From Massariosphaeria phaeospora (Eukaryota > Ascomycota > Dothideomycetes > Pleosporales): DNA of 64,000 nucleotides. This document shows positions 23,001 to 33,501 of the stretch, one piece after another (position 1 is the stretch's first letter; the number at the start of each line of letters is the position of its first letter). The stretch covers positions 1-64,000 of the forward strand of contig JAADJZ010000035.1 of the NCBI GenBank assembly GCA_011032825.1, in the 5' to 3' direction. The notes below the pieces were generated by a model. That model did no database searches, was not told where the DNA came from, and saw only the letters and a program-made list of their open reading frames with translations. A program made the translations under genes and the position numbers.

Positions 23001-23960
23001 TCGCGTGAGCCCGCAACCTCTCCCGCCTCAGCCACATCGTCCACCATTCACCTTCTCGGTTCCTTGCTGCGGCAATTGATGAGAAACTGGTACAACGCTA
23101 CGACGCGGTGGACACTGATGGGGTATACTGCGACCCACGTACAAAGCCGACCTGACTCGTTGCACATCTATGTGCGCAGGGTGCCGCCCCCCGACGTCCG
23201 CGATACCGGGTGCTTATGCCTGCGGTTTCGATCGTCGATGGATGCGATGCGGATGTTGAGTGCTACGACTTCGGGTGCCGATGGCGCAGTCCTCAGTGTT
23301 GATGGAGAAATAATAGGTGATATTGGAGCAATGCTGGTCGTCGATGGTGGCGATGCTGGATATGGACCAGTGTGATGCCATAAGCTTGACGTCTGGAACT
23401 TGATTCGGAACCCGAGGAGTTTTGACGGGTATGGGTGTAGGATGGATGAATTGCCTGGACGGAGATACGCGATCCTGGGCCCTTGCAAGATCTCCGAAGT
23501 CTCTCTCAAAAAGACACCATACAATGAATATCATGCTATCTCAGACAGTTGTGCCTACTGTAATAACTGATTGACATTCCCGTCGTGCGGCCAGCAACTC
23601 GGCTACAACAACGCTGACGAGACTCAAGCAACAACAATCGTAGTCCCCGCAGCGGCTGAAACGCTCCTACGCTTGCTTCGACGCCACATCAAAACCCCCA
23701 CTTCGTCCGCTCTCGCTACTGTACTACTAGTGCATTTAGGCATCAAGGTGTTGCTCGAAGAAAGTAAGTTCGGCCGTAATAGCTCTCTCTTAACCGTGAA
23801 TTGGTACCGAATCAAGCTGTAGGACCCTTCCAGTCCATTCTTTCGTCGCCTAAATTCAGTCAGCTCTCTCAAACGCACTCTTCACATAACTCAAATATAA
23901 ATAGCCATCATGAAGCTCGTGAATGAGATTTAGAAAAGGCTTTTTGGGTTGAGAAAGTGA
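23001..23960. other. No supported gene
   Basis: Overlapping short frames on both strands. The minus-strand frame 23,214-23,534 is Ser/Pro/Ile-rich. Nothing identifiable. Confidence 0.4.
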
Positions 23961-23974
23961 AAAAAGTGGGGAAA

Positions 23975-24260
23975 TCATGTGCCATTCTGGGAAGAAGCGG
24001 CGTCAGCTTCAGCGCGTGCTTTTTCTCTCTGACGATCGGCAGTATAAAACGCCATGTTTTGCATGCTTTCCTCCCAAGGAGGAAGCGGCTTCGCTTGGGG
24101 CGGCACTTGAGTATAGCTGTTTTGGATGCTGTTACCGGGTATGACAACGATCCTCACTCCAAAAACTGGCAAGTTAGCCTCTTCGCTCCGACGAGCTGCT
24201 CAGACTAGAGAAAATAGCATAGCCGATCTGGAGATTGTGGAGATCGACTCGGGGGCGAGC
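23975..24260 (-). pseudogene. C-terminal exon-like ORF of unknown protein
   Basis: Minus-strand frame ending at 23,975 reads EEANLPVFGVRIVVIPGNS, then SYTQVPPQAKPLPPWEESM, then NMAFYTADRQREKARAEADA to a stop. A single TAG lies upstream in frame (about 24,205), where CAG would restore reading. The proline-rich, Arg/Glu-ending tail looks like a real C-terminus, but the upstream part is not resolved. Confidence 0.3.
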
Positions 24261-24838
24261 GCCGGGCTGCGTGGACTACACGTTGAACATCCTTTTCCTC
24301 CGACAGTGGCAGTTGCAGCTCGTCAAGCATATGGTCTTTTTAAGAGGCATCAACGTCACCTTGTTGGCTTGGAAGGCCCCGCAGGAGTCCCGAATTTGGG
24401 GAACTTCGCTGGTGGGATTTGCACTGCGAGGGTATTGATGGTGACAATATTAATGACGGGGATTTCAACGGCGAAGAATTGACGGCCAGGAATGGCAGTA
24501 AGGTCAACGGCGAGGAGGCCAACGGCGGTACTGTCGACGACGGGGGAACCCACCGTGAAGGGGTCGAGGACGAAAACGTTCATGACGAGAACCACCAATG
24601 GCGGCGAAGACATGGTTTTTCGGCCACTGCACTCTCGGAGGAGCCTTTCACCAAAACACATATGCCCAAGGCATTCTACACCAATTCCTGACCGCTGTCT
24701 CATCTTCGCATTTTACACCTCCGATACCGTACAGGAACTCGACATTCAATGGAAAACACAACGGTATGATATTGCTCCAGGCTATTTACGCAACGATGGT
24801 AGGGATCAAGTCACGATGGAGCGCTTGATCTGACTCCG
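24261..24838. other. Unresolved frames
   Basis: A Val/Ile-rich minus-strand frame (24,356-24,703) and an Asn/Asp/Glu-rich plus-strand frame (24,419-24,691) are complements of the same simple-composition sequence. I cannot say which, if either, is coding. Confidence 0.3.
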
Positions 24839-25123
24839 TCAGACTCCGTCCAGAAACGAAAGCGTGGAAGTGGGTCTGCCTATCTCTCCCAACGGTTCAA
24901 TAGACACTCGATGTGTTTCTCCAAGCCAAACCACTGATTTCCGGGAATTGTCGAGGCTGATCTTTGGGCTGAGGGAGGCATTTTTCAGTGTACGGCCCGG
25001 TAAACCTTTTCTTTGGTATCTTGATTCTTCGTAGACGGTTTCGCGGATGTTCAGGGAAATCGATGTAGGGGCGGGCGGAGGAAAACCCGAAAGGTGACAT
25101 GGTCTGGCAACATGCTTCTTCAT
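24839..25123 (-). CDS. Hypothetical ORF, basic polar tail
   Basis: 94 codons (MKKHVARPCHLSGFPPPAP at the start, then TSISLNIRETVYEESRYQ, ending with RPTSTLSFLDGV). The same frame continues upstream through KVRNRVEL to a TAG near 25,170. The character is that of a soluble tail of a membrane protein. No upstream transmembrane exon could be placed, so it may be a gene fragment. Confidence 0.3.
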   Translation of the reverse strand: MKKHVARPCHLSGFPPPAPTSISLNIRETVYEESRYQRKGLPGRTLKNASLSPKISLDNSRKSVVWLGETHRVSIEPLGEIGRPTSTLSFLDGV

Positions 25124-26174
25124 CAGCTCGACTCTGTTGCGGACTTTCCGCGCTGCCCACCCGGCCTAAACCACCACACCACTAACTCTTGCCTATCATT
25201 GTACCCCATACCAACCAGAGCCACATGTACTCTTTTTCGCCACCACCCACCTCTCCGCCCATACAAGTACCTCCGCGCTGCCCCACACTCCGAAATGCTT
25301 GAAAGTCCAAAGCCCGGTGACTGCGGTTTCGTGACACTAGAAGTTCTGCCCGGATGGACGCCTGGGTTCTCCCAACCGCTTGACTTGTCCTAATTCAACC
25401 CCCTTGCCTTGCCAGTGTTTCGCCTTCCAGCCATCGTCCATGTAAATCTTCCCATATCCTAGAGCCGCGACAATCTTGTCATGTATTCGCAACTCCGCAC
25501 ACAATCTCCGCGGTCTGTCCGACCAACCGCCTCTATGCAACTCCGTTTCCGACTCCCCACAGTGATGTGACGTTCTTGGCGCTGGCGGAGCGGGTAGGGA
25601 TGAAAGAGTTTCGTGAGCTCATGGCGACAAGCTTCGTTTGTGTTCAGCGTAAGCGGCGGGGTGGTTTCGTGGAAGATACCTGCAAATGTTGAACATGAGT
25701 GCGCGACCTGCAAAGCGAGTAGAGCTGGAACTGTCGTCGTAGCCATTGGGGCCATCCGCTATCGCGGCAACACGCTTGCGTACGGGAGCTCGCCGCGGCG
25801 CGGGAAGTTTTCGGAAAGTTTTCGAGAGCTCAGAGCGAGGGAGTCTCGTTTGTCAAATCCATAATGTGTCGCGACGCGGGCCCATCAAGCCCATAGGAGG
25901 GACGCATTGACAGGGAAGCGGAGTGCCCCACGCGAGAGTCTTCGTATGCGCCTCATCTCTATGGTCTTGGGCGTGCCTTGGTTCAAGGCTGTCGACACAG
26001 CGCGTTTTGCGCCGCTGTGGGCTCTCGCTATGGTCTGATCGCGCGCGTTTGTGGGTGGGAGGCGAAGGCGCAGGCAGCGGAATATGAATTTGCGATGTGA
26101 TCCTGAACTACTGTTTGTGACTAAGCATTGTGCTTACTAATCCACTCCGAAGCAACATCAATGCATGATGATCC
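25124..26174. other. No supported gene
   Basis: GC-balanced sequence with short conflicting ORFs. Around 25,640-25,670, a TTCAGCGTAAGC word followed by GGTGG...GTGGA resembles 33,830-33,865, a possible dispersed repeat. Nothing else identified. Confidence 0.4.
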
Positions 26175-26265
26175 TTAATTACTAACTACTCTACAAACTA
26201 TTGGAAGAAACAAAGAAAACATCCACGCGAAGTCGAGCTGCCGGAACACCTCCCCCCAAAAGCCC

Positions 26266-27273
26266 CTACCACACTGGACTGGGCCACTTGCCCGACTTGT
26301 TGTCCTCAGCGGGCTGCCATCTCCCAGGTCTTGGTGCACCCCAATGTTCGCACGCTGCGCCAAAGACTTCGACCATCTCCGCGACAACGACGCGGTTGGT
26401 TGCATCATGTGCGGCGGATGCAAATACCGCGAAGTCGTAGTAGTTGTCTTCCTGGCTGGCGGCGGTGCCTTGTCCGAATACAAAATATCTGATTTTGATA
26501 TTTCCCGCGGCGTCCGGACGATCAACGAGCTTGAACGCCTGGTGCCAGGCCGAGAACTGTACCATCCGCTCGAAAATCCCGTGCCCATTTTCTACTGCAC
26601 GGTAGTAGGTCAAGGCGCTGCTGGCCGTGGCCCAGAGCTGTGCCAGACACACCCGCAAGGCCGCATCCCGATTCTCTAGTGGGCATGGTTTGTTCTATAC
26701 ACCAGGTAAGGTTAGCCTAGTATTGGTTACGTTTTTGCAGCACAGTGAGGATTCTCTTGCCCCTTTCCAATCTACCCTCCCACTGCCCATATGTTCCCAG
26801 TCTTCGTACACTTCAGCTTCTTTCAGCTGAACTGCCTTGCCCACGCCCGAATCTATTAGGAGCACTTCTGCTCCAATTGTCTTGTGCGCTGCGCGATGCA
26901 GGCTCACTTTCGACTTCTTGTAGTCGACGTACGTAGCTTTGGTGGCGGTAGCCTCGTTCACGGCTATTGCAAACTATGTGCAGAGCCCATTTCCGTTCTT
27001 CCAGAGGTGGTCCGGTGGGTTGCCAAATTCTGGCTTATTTTTGCGAAATTTGAAGAAGCCTTTGTTCTTCGCCCAGATCCATCTAGACCCGCCGGCTTTT
27101 CGTAGCGGCTCCACGGTTCCTTCGTCACAGAAGGCAAAAAAAGCCTCCCACGGACTCTCGGCGTTGGGATAAAGCGCGTCGACGATGAACCGAAGCAGCG
27201 CGAAGTTACTATACACTGTCTCGCTCCATTTCTCGAGATAAACGGTGTTGACTTGTTCTACGGTCGAAGACAT
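26266..27273 (-). pseudogene. Hypothetical protein, possible transglutaminase-like fold, one stop
   Basis: ATG at 27,273 (MSSTVEQVNTVYLEKWSE). A 99-codon frame reaches NGNGLCT then TAG, and continues in the same frame with FAIAVNEATATKATYVDY, HRAAHKTIGAEVLLIDSG and EDWEHMGSGRVDW to about 26,780. A short intron-like interval ending TATAG (about 26,697) precedes a third segment (NRDAALRVCLAQLWATASSA through a C-terminal GKWPSPVW), for about 320 codons in all. The GLC-T-stop-FA context followed by HR resembles the Cys/His spacing of transglutaminase-like proteins, but this is a weak inference. The TAG is a CAG changed at CpA, the RIP-preferred context. Without it this would be the longest gene in the island. 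Confidence 0.5.
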
Positions 27274-27757
27274 GGCGAAACGCGGGATCTGGAGAGGGTT
27301 TTGGATGTTGGGTGAGTGGGTGATGACGGTTTGTGAAGGGCGGTCACAGATCAGAACTCAGAGATGCGCCCCAGACTACGCTTAGACCGCTCTCCGCTGA
27401 GTATACAGGGACGTTGGCTTAACGCACTGCCCATAGGAACTCCTTCCTCTATCCCCCACCTCGGTATTCTCCTTACTTACTGCCCGCGCCATGTTCTCAC
27501 GCACATGTGCTCCTCCCACAGCTAAGCGGCTTCAGCATGCTCCTCCCACAGCCAATCCGCTTAAGCATGACCTCAAGGTCAGCGCTTGTTTACCAGAGCG
27601 TCAGAATCGCTGTTAGTCACGACATCGTGGATTAGGACCTCTTGACTTAGCACATTGAAATCTATAGAACTATAGCTACACTGCCTTATCCTAGCCAGTC
27701 CTACGACGCCCAAGTCACAGTCTTCCCGTAAATACCTGCGCCTACTTTCTCTTTTGC
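27274..27757. other. Intergenic, with a short direct repeat
   Basis: Upstream region of the minus-strand gene at 26,266-27,273. It contains a direct repeat of about 34 bp with shared core GCTCCTCCCACAGC (about 27,509-27,522 and 27,540-27,553), each unit followed by an AAGCGGCTT- or CCGCTTAAGC-like half palindrome. No frame recognised. Confidence 0.45.
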
Positions 27758-28480
27758 TTAAAATCTAGAACCCTTTATCCGCATGTCTTGTTTCTCGTCC
27801 CCTTGCTTCCAGGGCTTCCATACGCGCAAGACTCGGTCCACCAATGCGCGAGATAGCAATTGGAGTGGATGTACTACGTCGTCCCCAGCATCTTCAAATT
27901 CCACAGCATTTGCCAGTTTCTCTATTGCCGCAAACTCTCCCATATGTATATTTCCCCTACACATTCCCCCGTAAAGTCCCACACGATATATTCCGGATTC
28001 AGCAGCTCCGGTAGAGCTTGGTATCACCGCGGTTCTAGTAGCTACTGGGGAGATATCGGGTGGTTCCTGGGCCATGCCGTACTGTTGTTCTACTCTGAGC
28101 TGCGGCGGCCCATTCTCTCAAGGATATGGAAGGGCTAACCGCATTCCTAGCATCTGTCTTGAACTCTTCTCGAATGTCGGAGTGTCTATGTCAGATAACT
28201 CAGTAACCATGAGGTGCTCAATGCGATTCATGGATTACGGTCTTCAGTCACTCTCAACGACGTCCGAGCCGCTGCCAGCTTGATTCGCATATTCGGAGAC
28301 TGGCGACAGATCATGGTGATATTTAGACCGTGTAACCTTTGGCAGCCCCTTTACCATTCGCCAATGCCGTATTGTTGGACATTCCTGCGAGGAGAAAACG
28401 GGACTCGACGATACGGGGGACTCCATAGCCCGAGGGGGTTTATCAGGTGTCGGGACAGAACGTTTGTGGTTGGCTTGCAT
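27758..28480 (-). pseudogene. Hypothetical gene relic with C-to-T stops
   Basis: A single minus-strand frame runs about 240 codons from 28,480 to a stop at 27,758. It is interrupted only by two TGA and one TAA, each derivable from CGA or CAA by C-to-T change. Segments include MNRIEHLMVTELSDIDTPTF, ENGPPQLRVEQQYGMAQEPP, IYRVGLYGGMCRGNIHMGEF and VHPLQLLSRALVDRVLRVWK. The start is uncertain because stops also lie upstream. Family not recognised. An intact 105-codon ORF (27,758-28,075) could still be translated. Confidence 0.4.
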
Positions 28481-29639
28481 CTTGCCATCGGCCCCTCGGA
28501 TGCATCGTTGGCGCTGTTATGAACCTCAACCGGATATCCCGTAGCGCGAATTTCCTCTCTGCGTCATGTTGGGAGTGTGCTTCTCGTTTTTGTACGCCTT
28601 GCCCGAAGCTACGGGCTACCCCGGCCAGAAGATGACGATCCGCACGAGCCGAAGCAACAGGAGTATCCAGACTATCCAGTGGGCGCTCAGGTTCGCGGTA
28701 GTGGAAGCGGGAATCGCGTTTGCCAAGTGGCCGTCCGTTGGCCAGCGGTGTTGGTGGACAATAAGCTGGACTCCGGGCGGAGCGTATTTACGTGCACAGC
28801 GAAGATGTGGGCCGGTGTGACCATGAGCGCGTAATGACAAGAGATGTATATTCAACGGGTGGAAGTGGATCGACGACGGTGGATAGTCGAGATAATCTGA
28901 AAGGGGGAGGAGGTGGCGGAGTCAAATCAGGCAATCATGGTAGCCCCGGCGCGGGTGGTAGGGCTGCGGTCTCTGGAGAGGGGACCCACGCGCGTGGCCT
29001 TTTGCACGCCGAAAACGTGGCCGTAGATTGAAGGTGCGAGCCACGGAGGGCTGAATACTGACATAAGCTTCTGGATGGGTCGATCTTGCCCGGCCCAGGT
29101 TACTCATTTAGCTGAGTTGGCACCGGTCGACCTTGCAACAATCGTTGATAAGTCCCGAGGTCGTTGAGTTAGGAAGACATCGCATTTGCTCACACTAATC
29201 TACTACGTAGAGTTTGCGGGGTTGGAACTAGATGTCATTACTTCCCAGAGCATCCGAGAACTGTGTGATGTCACTGCACGAGTTAAAGAGTAATTGGTAA
29301 TAAAGATGCGGGGAATTGCTATTCCATCGCCTGTCGCGCAGCGGGGTACTAGAATTAGGATATGGACGTTGATAGTATGGAGAGAGAGAGAAAAGAAAAA
29401 GAGAGCGGGAGATGGTATGAGGGTGGAAGACATCCTGGTGAACGAGTTTCCGTGGAGGGAGGGAACTTTGGATATCTTACAACAAGTGCAGGTTGGAGCA
29501 CCTCACCGTACATCTCGGTCCAACCATTGCAAATTGTTTCAGACGTTGTCATCCAAGTCACTTCTCCAACGAATCAACATGTTGACCATGGGGTGAGCCG
29601 CGGTAGACCAGGCATGTGTAGTTCATAGATAATCATGAG
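28481..29639. other. No supported gene
   Basis: Short frames only. A Leu/Ile-rich minus-strand piece (WIVWILLLLRLVRIVIFW) near 28,620-28,680 could be a membrane helix, but the overlapping plus frame is equally plausible. Purine-rich plus-strand sequence at about 29,379-29,420. Confidence 0.4.
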
Positions 29640-30101
29640 TCACGGGCCCTCCATTCCCTCGGACACCACGAACACGCATCCAGCGGCACCTGGCATCGCG
29701 CTAGCAATGTTCTGCATTGCGAGTGACATCGGCCTTCCCAACTTTTCGCCAGGAAGCTGAACGCTCCGTAAGCGACCTTTCAACCCAAGTATACGCTTGT
29801 TCTTCGTCGACTTCGAGCTGACTAAGCCGGGGAGCTGTTGCCGCATGTGTTTGAGTTTGACACAGCTGTTCGGTCGGTCGGGTCGCGTGGCGGCGGGGAC
29901 GGCGGCGGTCAGACCGAGGGTGAGGTGGAGGCAACCTGACGAGACGCGTCGTGTTCGCCGGGCTGGAGCGGGTAGGGCAACTGACAGAGGTCGGCGTTCG
30001 GTGGCTCTGATACGTAGGGGGTGGTTAGTTTGCGCTGGGGTTAGCGGGATGGGCAATCGTGCTACGAGGAAGCGGCTTCCTCTTGCGTGAGTCTCCGGCA
30101 A
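29640..30101 (-). CDS. Hypothetical 153-codon ORF, uncertain
   Basis: Minus-strand ORF of 153 codons ending in MPGAAGCVFVVSEGMEGP. A second minus frame over the same DNA (29,701-29,934) is also coding-like, with LEVDEEQAYTWVERSLTERS. The latter may be the real exon, making the longer ORF a shadow. No family recognised. A perfect-arm palindrome (GAGGAAGCGGCTTCCTC, 30,066-30,082) lies at its 5' edge. Confidence 0.25.
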   Translation of the reverse strand: MPETHARGSRFLVARLPIPLTPAQTNHPLRIRATERRPLSVALPAPARRTRRVSSGCLHLTLGLTAAVPAATRPDRPNSCVKLKHMRQQLPGLVSSKSTKNKRILGLKGRLRSVQLPGEKLGRPMSLAMQNIASAMPGAAGCVFVVSEGMEGP

Positions 30102-32400
30102 TGTAATATATTTCCTCAGAAGAGAGGCGGCTTCGTCTTGATCGTCGCCAGCAGTTGTTGGGCTCTAATAACGCGCCATTTTTGGAGTCGTTGCAGTCGG
30201 AAGGACTTGCCGACTTGGCTAACGCACGGTGCATGTCGGTGACATCAGCCCGCAGGACCTCCATGATTGGTCAATTCTGTCGTTCAGTCTGCTGACTGTG
30301 CTTTCTGAGTCTCAACCCGACAGCCATCCGCCATGTATTTCATCCCCCAACCATCACCTCGTAGCGTGTCAGTCTGCCACCCTCGCCTCCGTACTCGGGG
30401 AACCACGGTCACTGGGCGGGTTCTACTGGAAACATAGATCACCTTATCGGCACCGATGCCCTTAATATTTCCGCCGAACTACCCTTTCGCACGCAAATCG
30501 ACTCCACGACGTCCTGGAGTCGTTGAGGACCGGACCGCAGACGTGGCTGGCGCAAGTCATTGAAAGAGGCTTGGAAAGGAGCTTAGGAGGCGTTGATACG
30601 CACTCCGCCGTCTCTTGAGCTTGAGCAGACGCCGACGACTGTAAACTGACATGTATTCAAGGTCTCGTACAATATCCAGCCTTGCATTCCTGCGCTACAG
30701 CTGTGTCGACCGCGCTATCTGCTGCCAGAACCCGATCCAACGCCGATCAAAGCCTAGAAACTCCAACGGAGGTGCCAGTCATATGTGTACAACCAGAAGA
30801 AGGACTAAGTTTATTATGTTACGGAATCTAGAATCTGGTACGGCTGAATCAGTGTCGATACGGAGTGGCTGCCCACGTGCTCCCAAAAGCGATCGGTGCG
30901 CCACTGGCGATTTACACGTCAAGAGCTGTTGCGGCGTCTCAGTCGTCAGATTCGCCAGCACTATTGTGAGCCGGACAACTGCTTCCAAAGGGGGCGAAGA
31001 ATTGTTCTTTGACACAAGCAGGCTCGTCAAGAGGAAGTCGCTTCCTCAAAATAGTATGTTTGCCATTCGCTATCTTCACCGTGCCCGGCGAACGCCGCAA
31101 TGCTACTATGGAGGTTTTGGTTCCTGCTCCTGGCGCGACAGGAATTGACGACTCTAGCGCAGTCTGACTATCTGTATGGAGTAGGCAAACCTGCCTGCCG
31201 TTATCCAAACCGCCGACGTCCGCTCCGACCGACTGCTCGGCCATTGTCTTGCTGCTGCCATGCGACCGTGGTTCTTCCGGCGGACTTTCTGGCTGGTTCG
31301 CCGAGACACTTGAAAGCTTTCAATGTCCACAGGCCTTACTTCAGCAAAGCCTGAACTAGTTGCACGATAAGATCAAGGGCCGCCACGATGTTTCCTTTTG
31401 CTTTCCTCTCGCTCGATAGCTTCTGGCCTATTTCTTGGAGTGGTTCAGTTTGGTGATTTCCGAGTCCGACGACAACATTAGCTACTGAAGTGGAAGCTGC
31501 TTCTTCTGAAGTGGTCTGCAATCGCAAGTAACTAGCACTCCTCGAAGAGGTCGCCCATAATCACTACACTCCCAGCGGACAGCACTCACGGGTCTTAGTT
31601 TTTCGCATCGGCTCATGGAGAGCTGCTGACTCGAGCGCGAAAGTTAATCATCCACCCATCATGTGTCCGCTCTTTTTTTGTGGTGCTAGTTGGTAGGCGG
31701 AGCTTGAATAGAGGTACTTAGGGTGAGTTTTTGGCAAAGGTAAATTGTTGTGCTCCGGTTCTACTAGCATAGCTCCTGGAAGAGAATTCCAGATGTGACT
31801 AGGGCGACGTGATCGACTTCAGGACAGGGTCGCGACTGGCTGGGCTCTAGCAGTTGTATCGGGTTTAGCGTAATGACGGAATCGCTTAATCGACATACCA
31901 CGGAGGCTCTTAGCCCTCCGGTCCGCCTGCTCAAAGATTTCAGGGAAGGAAGTATCGAGTCGATAGACGAGAAGAGAATGTTACCTTCGCCTCAACCCGA
32001 AAGAGCACTGCACAGCCGGTGATGCCTTGCTCCGTCCTTTGAGTCTAACGTTTTTCCAACCCGACAAACATTGCCTCAGTGTTCCAACTCCAACTCAGAA
32101 GCACCACAATGTGAGTCGAGGATCAGCAGCTGTCACGCTCCCCGATACAGCCATCTGGGAAGAGTCTGTAACCTACCCTTATCGCTTTTGTTTGGGTTTT
32201 ATTCGGGCGCTGACTTTATCAGTAGCTCTTTCATCCGTCCGAAAGTACACACCGTCAGGGCAATCGGACACCAATCGTTCAAGGGCAACGGCACGAGCCA
32301 GCGAGATCAGAGTCAATCATAGGACGGTCCCTGTACTGGAACATCGTTATGCTGGGTCACATCCTCGATATCGTCTACCCCACCTCCTCAAACCCCTGGC
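30102..32400. other. Short, mostly minus-strand coding-like fragments
   Basis: Candidate pieces on the minus strand are 30,025-30,264 (EVLRADVTDMHRALAKSASP), 30,939-31,244 and 31,336-31,527 (LSSERKAKGNIVAALDLIVQ). The last ends in a plausible stop and has an acceptor-like TTGCAG just upstream. None could be joined into a gene model. The overlapping 165-codon plus ORF (30,651-31,148) has no family signature. Confidence 0.3.
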
Positions 32401-32924
32401 TTGACCTCTTCGAAACAAATCATGCGACAATGGCCGGACGAGTCACGACCGTGCCAAAACGCCCCGGGACTACGATTTAGTGCACAAGGGCACGATTCCA
32501 ATCCACACATGAAAGCAATGTGTCCATGGACCGCCAAACCTGAAGCATACGCTGGGCACCTGTCGAAGATTTCTCTTCCGAAAGGGCATGCCGTTCACTG
32601 CCACTGAATACAGGACCGTGGAGCCCCCTACTACGGAGGATGGGTCTATTTTACCGAGCTGTCAGGATGAGAACATGTTTCTCTTCCGAAAAGAGCATGC
32701 CGTTGTTTACTGCCACTGAATACAGGACCGTGGAGTTCCCCACCTCAGAGAATGGTGCTATCTTACCGAGTTGGCAAGACGAGAACATAAAAGTCTGGGC
32801 TCTTGTCATCACGCCAACACAGCTTCCACTACTTGCGAGGAATGGTACCTACAACAGGCATTCAGAACTAGGAGGCGCAGTGGAACAATGTCCCGATAAA
32901 CGGGGTACAATCCTATCCGGTTAA
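32401..32924 (+). pseudogene. Hypothetical ORF with an internal tandem duplication
   Basis: Plus-strand sequence with two imperfect copies of a 108-110 bp module (about 32,570-32,677 and 32,678-32,787). Each encodes a TATEYRTVE-P-T--(N/D)G-ILPS-QDEN segment. The copies are in different frames because the second has one extra A before GAGCATG. Copy 2 continues to IKVWALVITPTQLPLLARNG. The frame shift between copies suggests a broken gene. Family not recognised. Confidence 0.4.
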
Positions 32925-33019
32925 GTTCGGTTAACGACAAGTACAACTCATACTGGAGCTTAGGCGCAGTGGTTCCGGCTCGCTGTGTCGTCTTCATACA
33001 AACACGCCATTTAGCAGGG

Positions 33020-33501
33020 CTCGAAAAGCACTCGGATGGAATCGTTTGGCGGCTTTTCAGTAAGAAATATGGGGCGTGGCACGAGTACTGCGAACATCAC
33101 TGCGGCCGAGGTCCTCGCCTTTCTGTCTCAATGAATCAAGTCTTGGGATGTTATCAAGGGACTGATCAGCAACGGCGGGTTTTCCGCTACCATGTTACGC
33201 GTCTTCAACAGCTTGCAAACTCGTCGCGAGTAACGGCATCGAGAACAATATCGTACTCCGTATGATGCGCGGCGCATGCAAAGGAGTCGTTTCCCACACT
33301 CAGGGCTTGATATTCGAATCTACGACGGCAAAGGTCCATCTCAGAGAGATCAACTGGGTGTACGACGCCGCTGGTGCTGCTCGGGGTACCTCAATCTCAA
33401 AGCCACAGGTAGTAGCCACGGGAGTTGGGGACTATATAGCCAGAGCGAATAAAAGACGGCGTTGGGGTCGGGATATTGCGGAAGACGATTTTTGTTTATA
33501 G
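33020..33501 (+). pseudogene. Hypothetical secreted-enzyme-like gene fragment, frameshifted
   Basis: Two plus-strand segments read like one protein. The first is GRGTSTANITAAEVLAFLSQ, stop, IKSWDVIKGLISNGGFSATM. After a frame change near 33,225 comes VASNGIENNIVLRMMRGACK, then TTAKVHLREINWVYDAAGA and VATGVGDYIARANKRRRWGR to a stop at 33,501. The stop after SQ is TGA (Trp or Arg expected) and a frameshift or lost intron separates the parts. The conserved-looking composition suggests a real family that I cannot name. Confidence 0.45.

Noticed and set aside
22569..23375. 268-codon plus-strand ORF, longest in the balanced island
   Set aside because: Composition is not convincingly coding, and a minus-strand exon with a GTAAGT donor overlaps it. 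Kept only as a remark.
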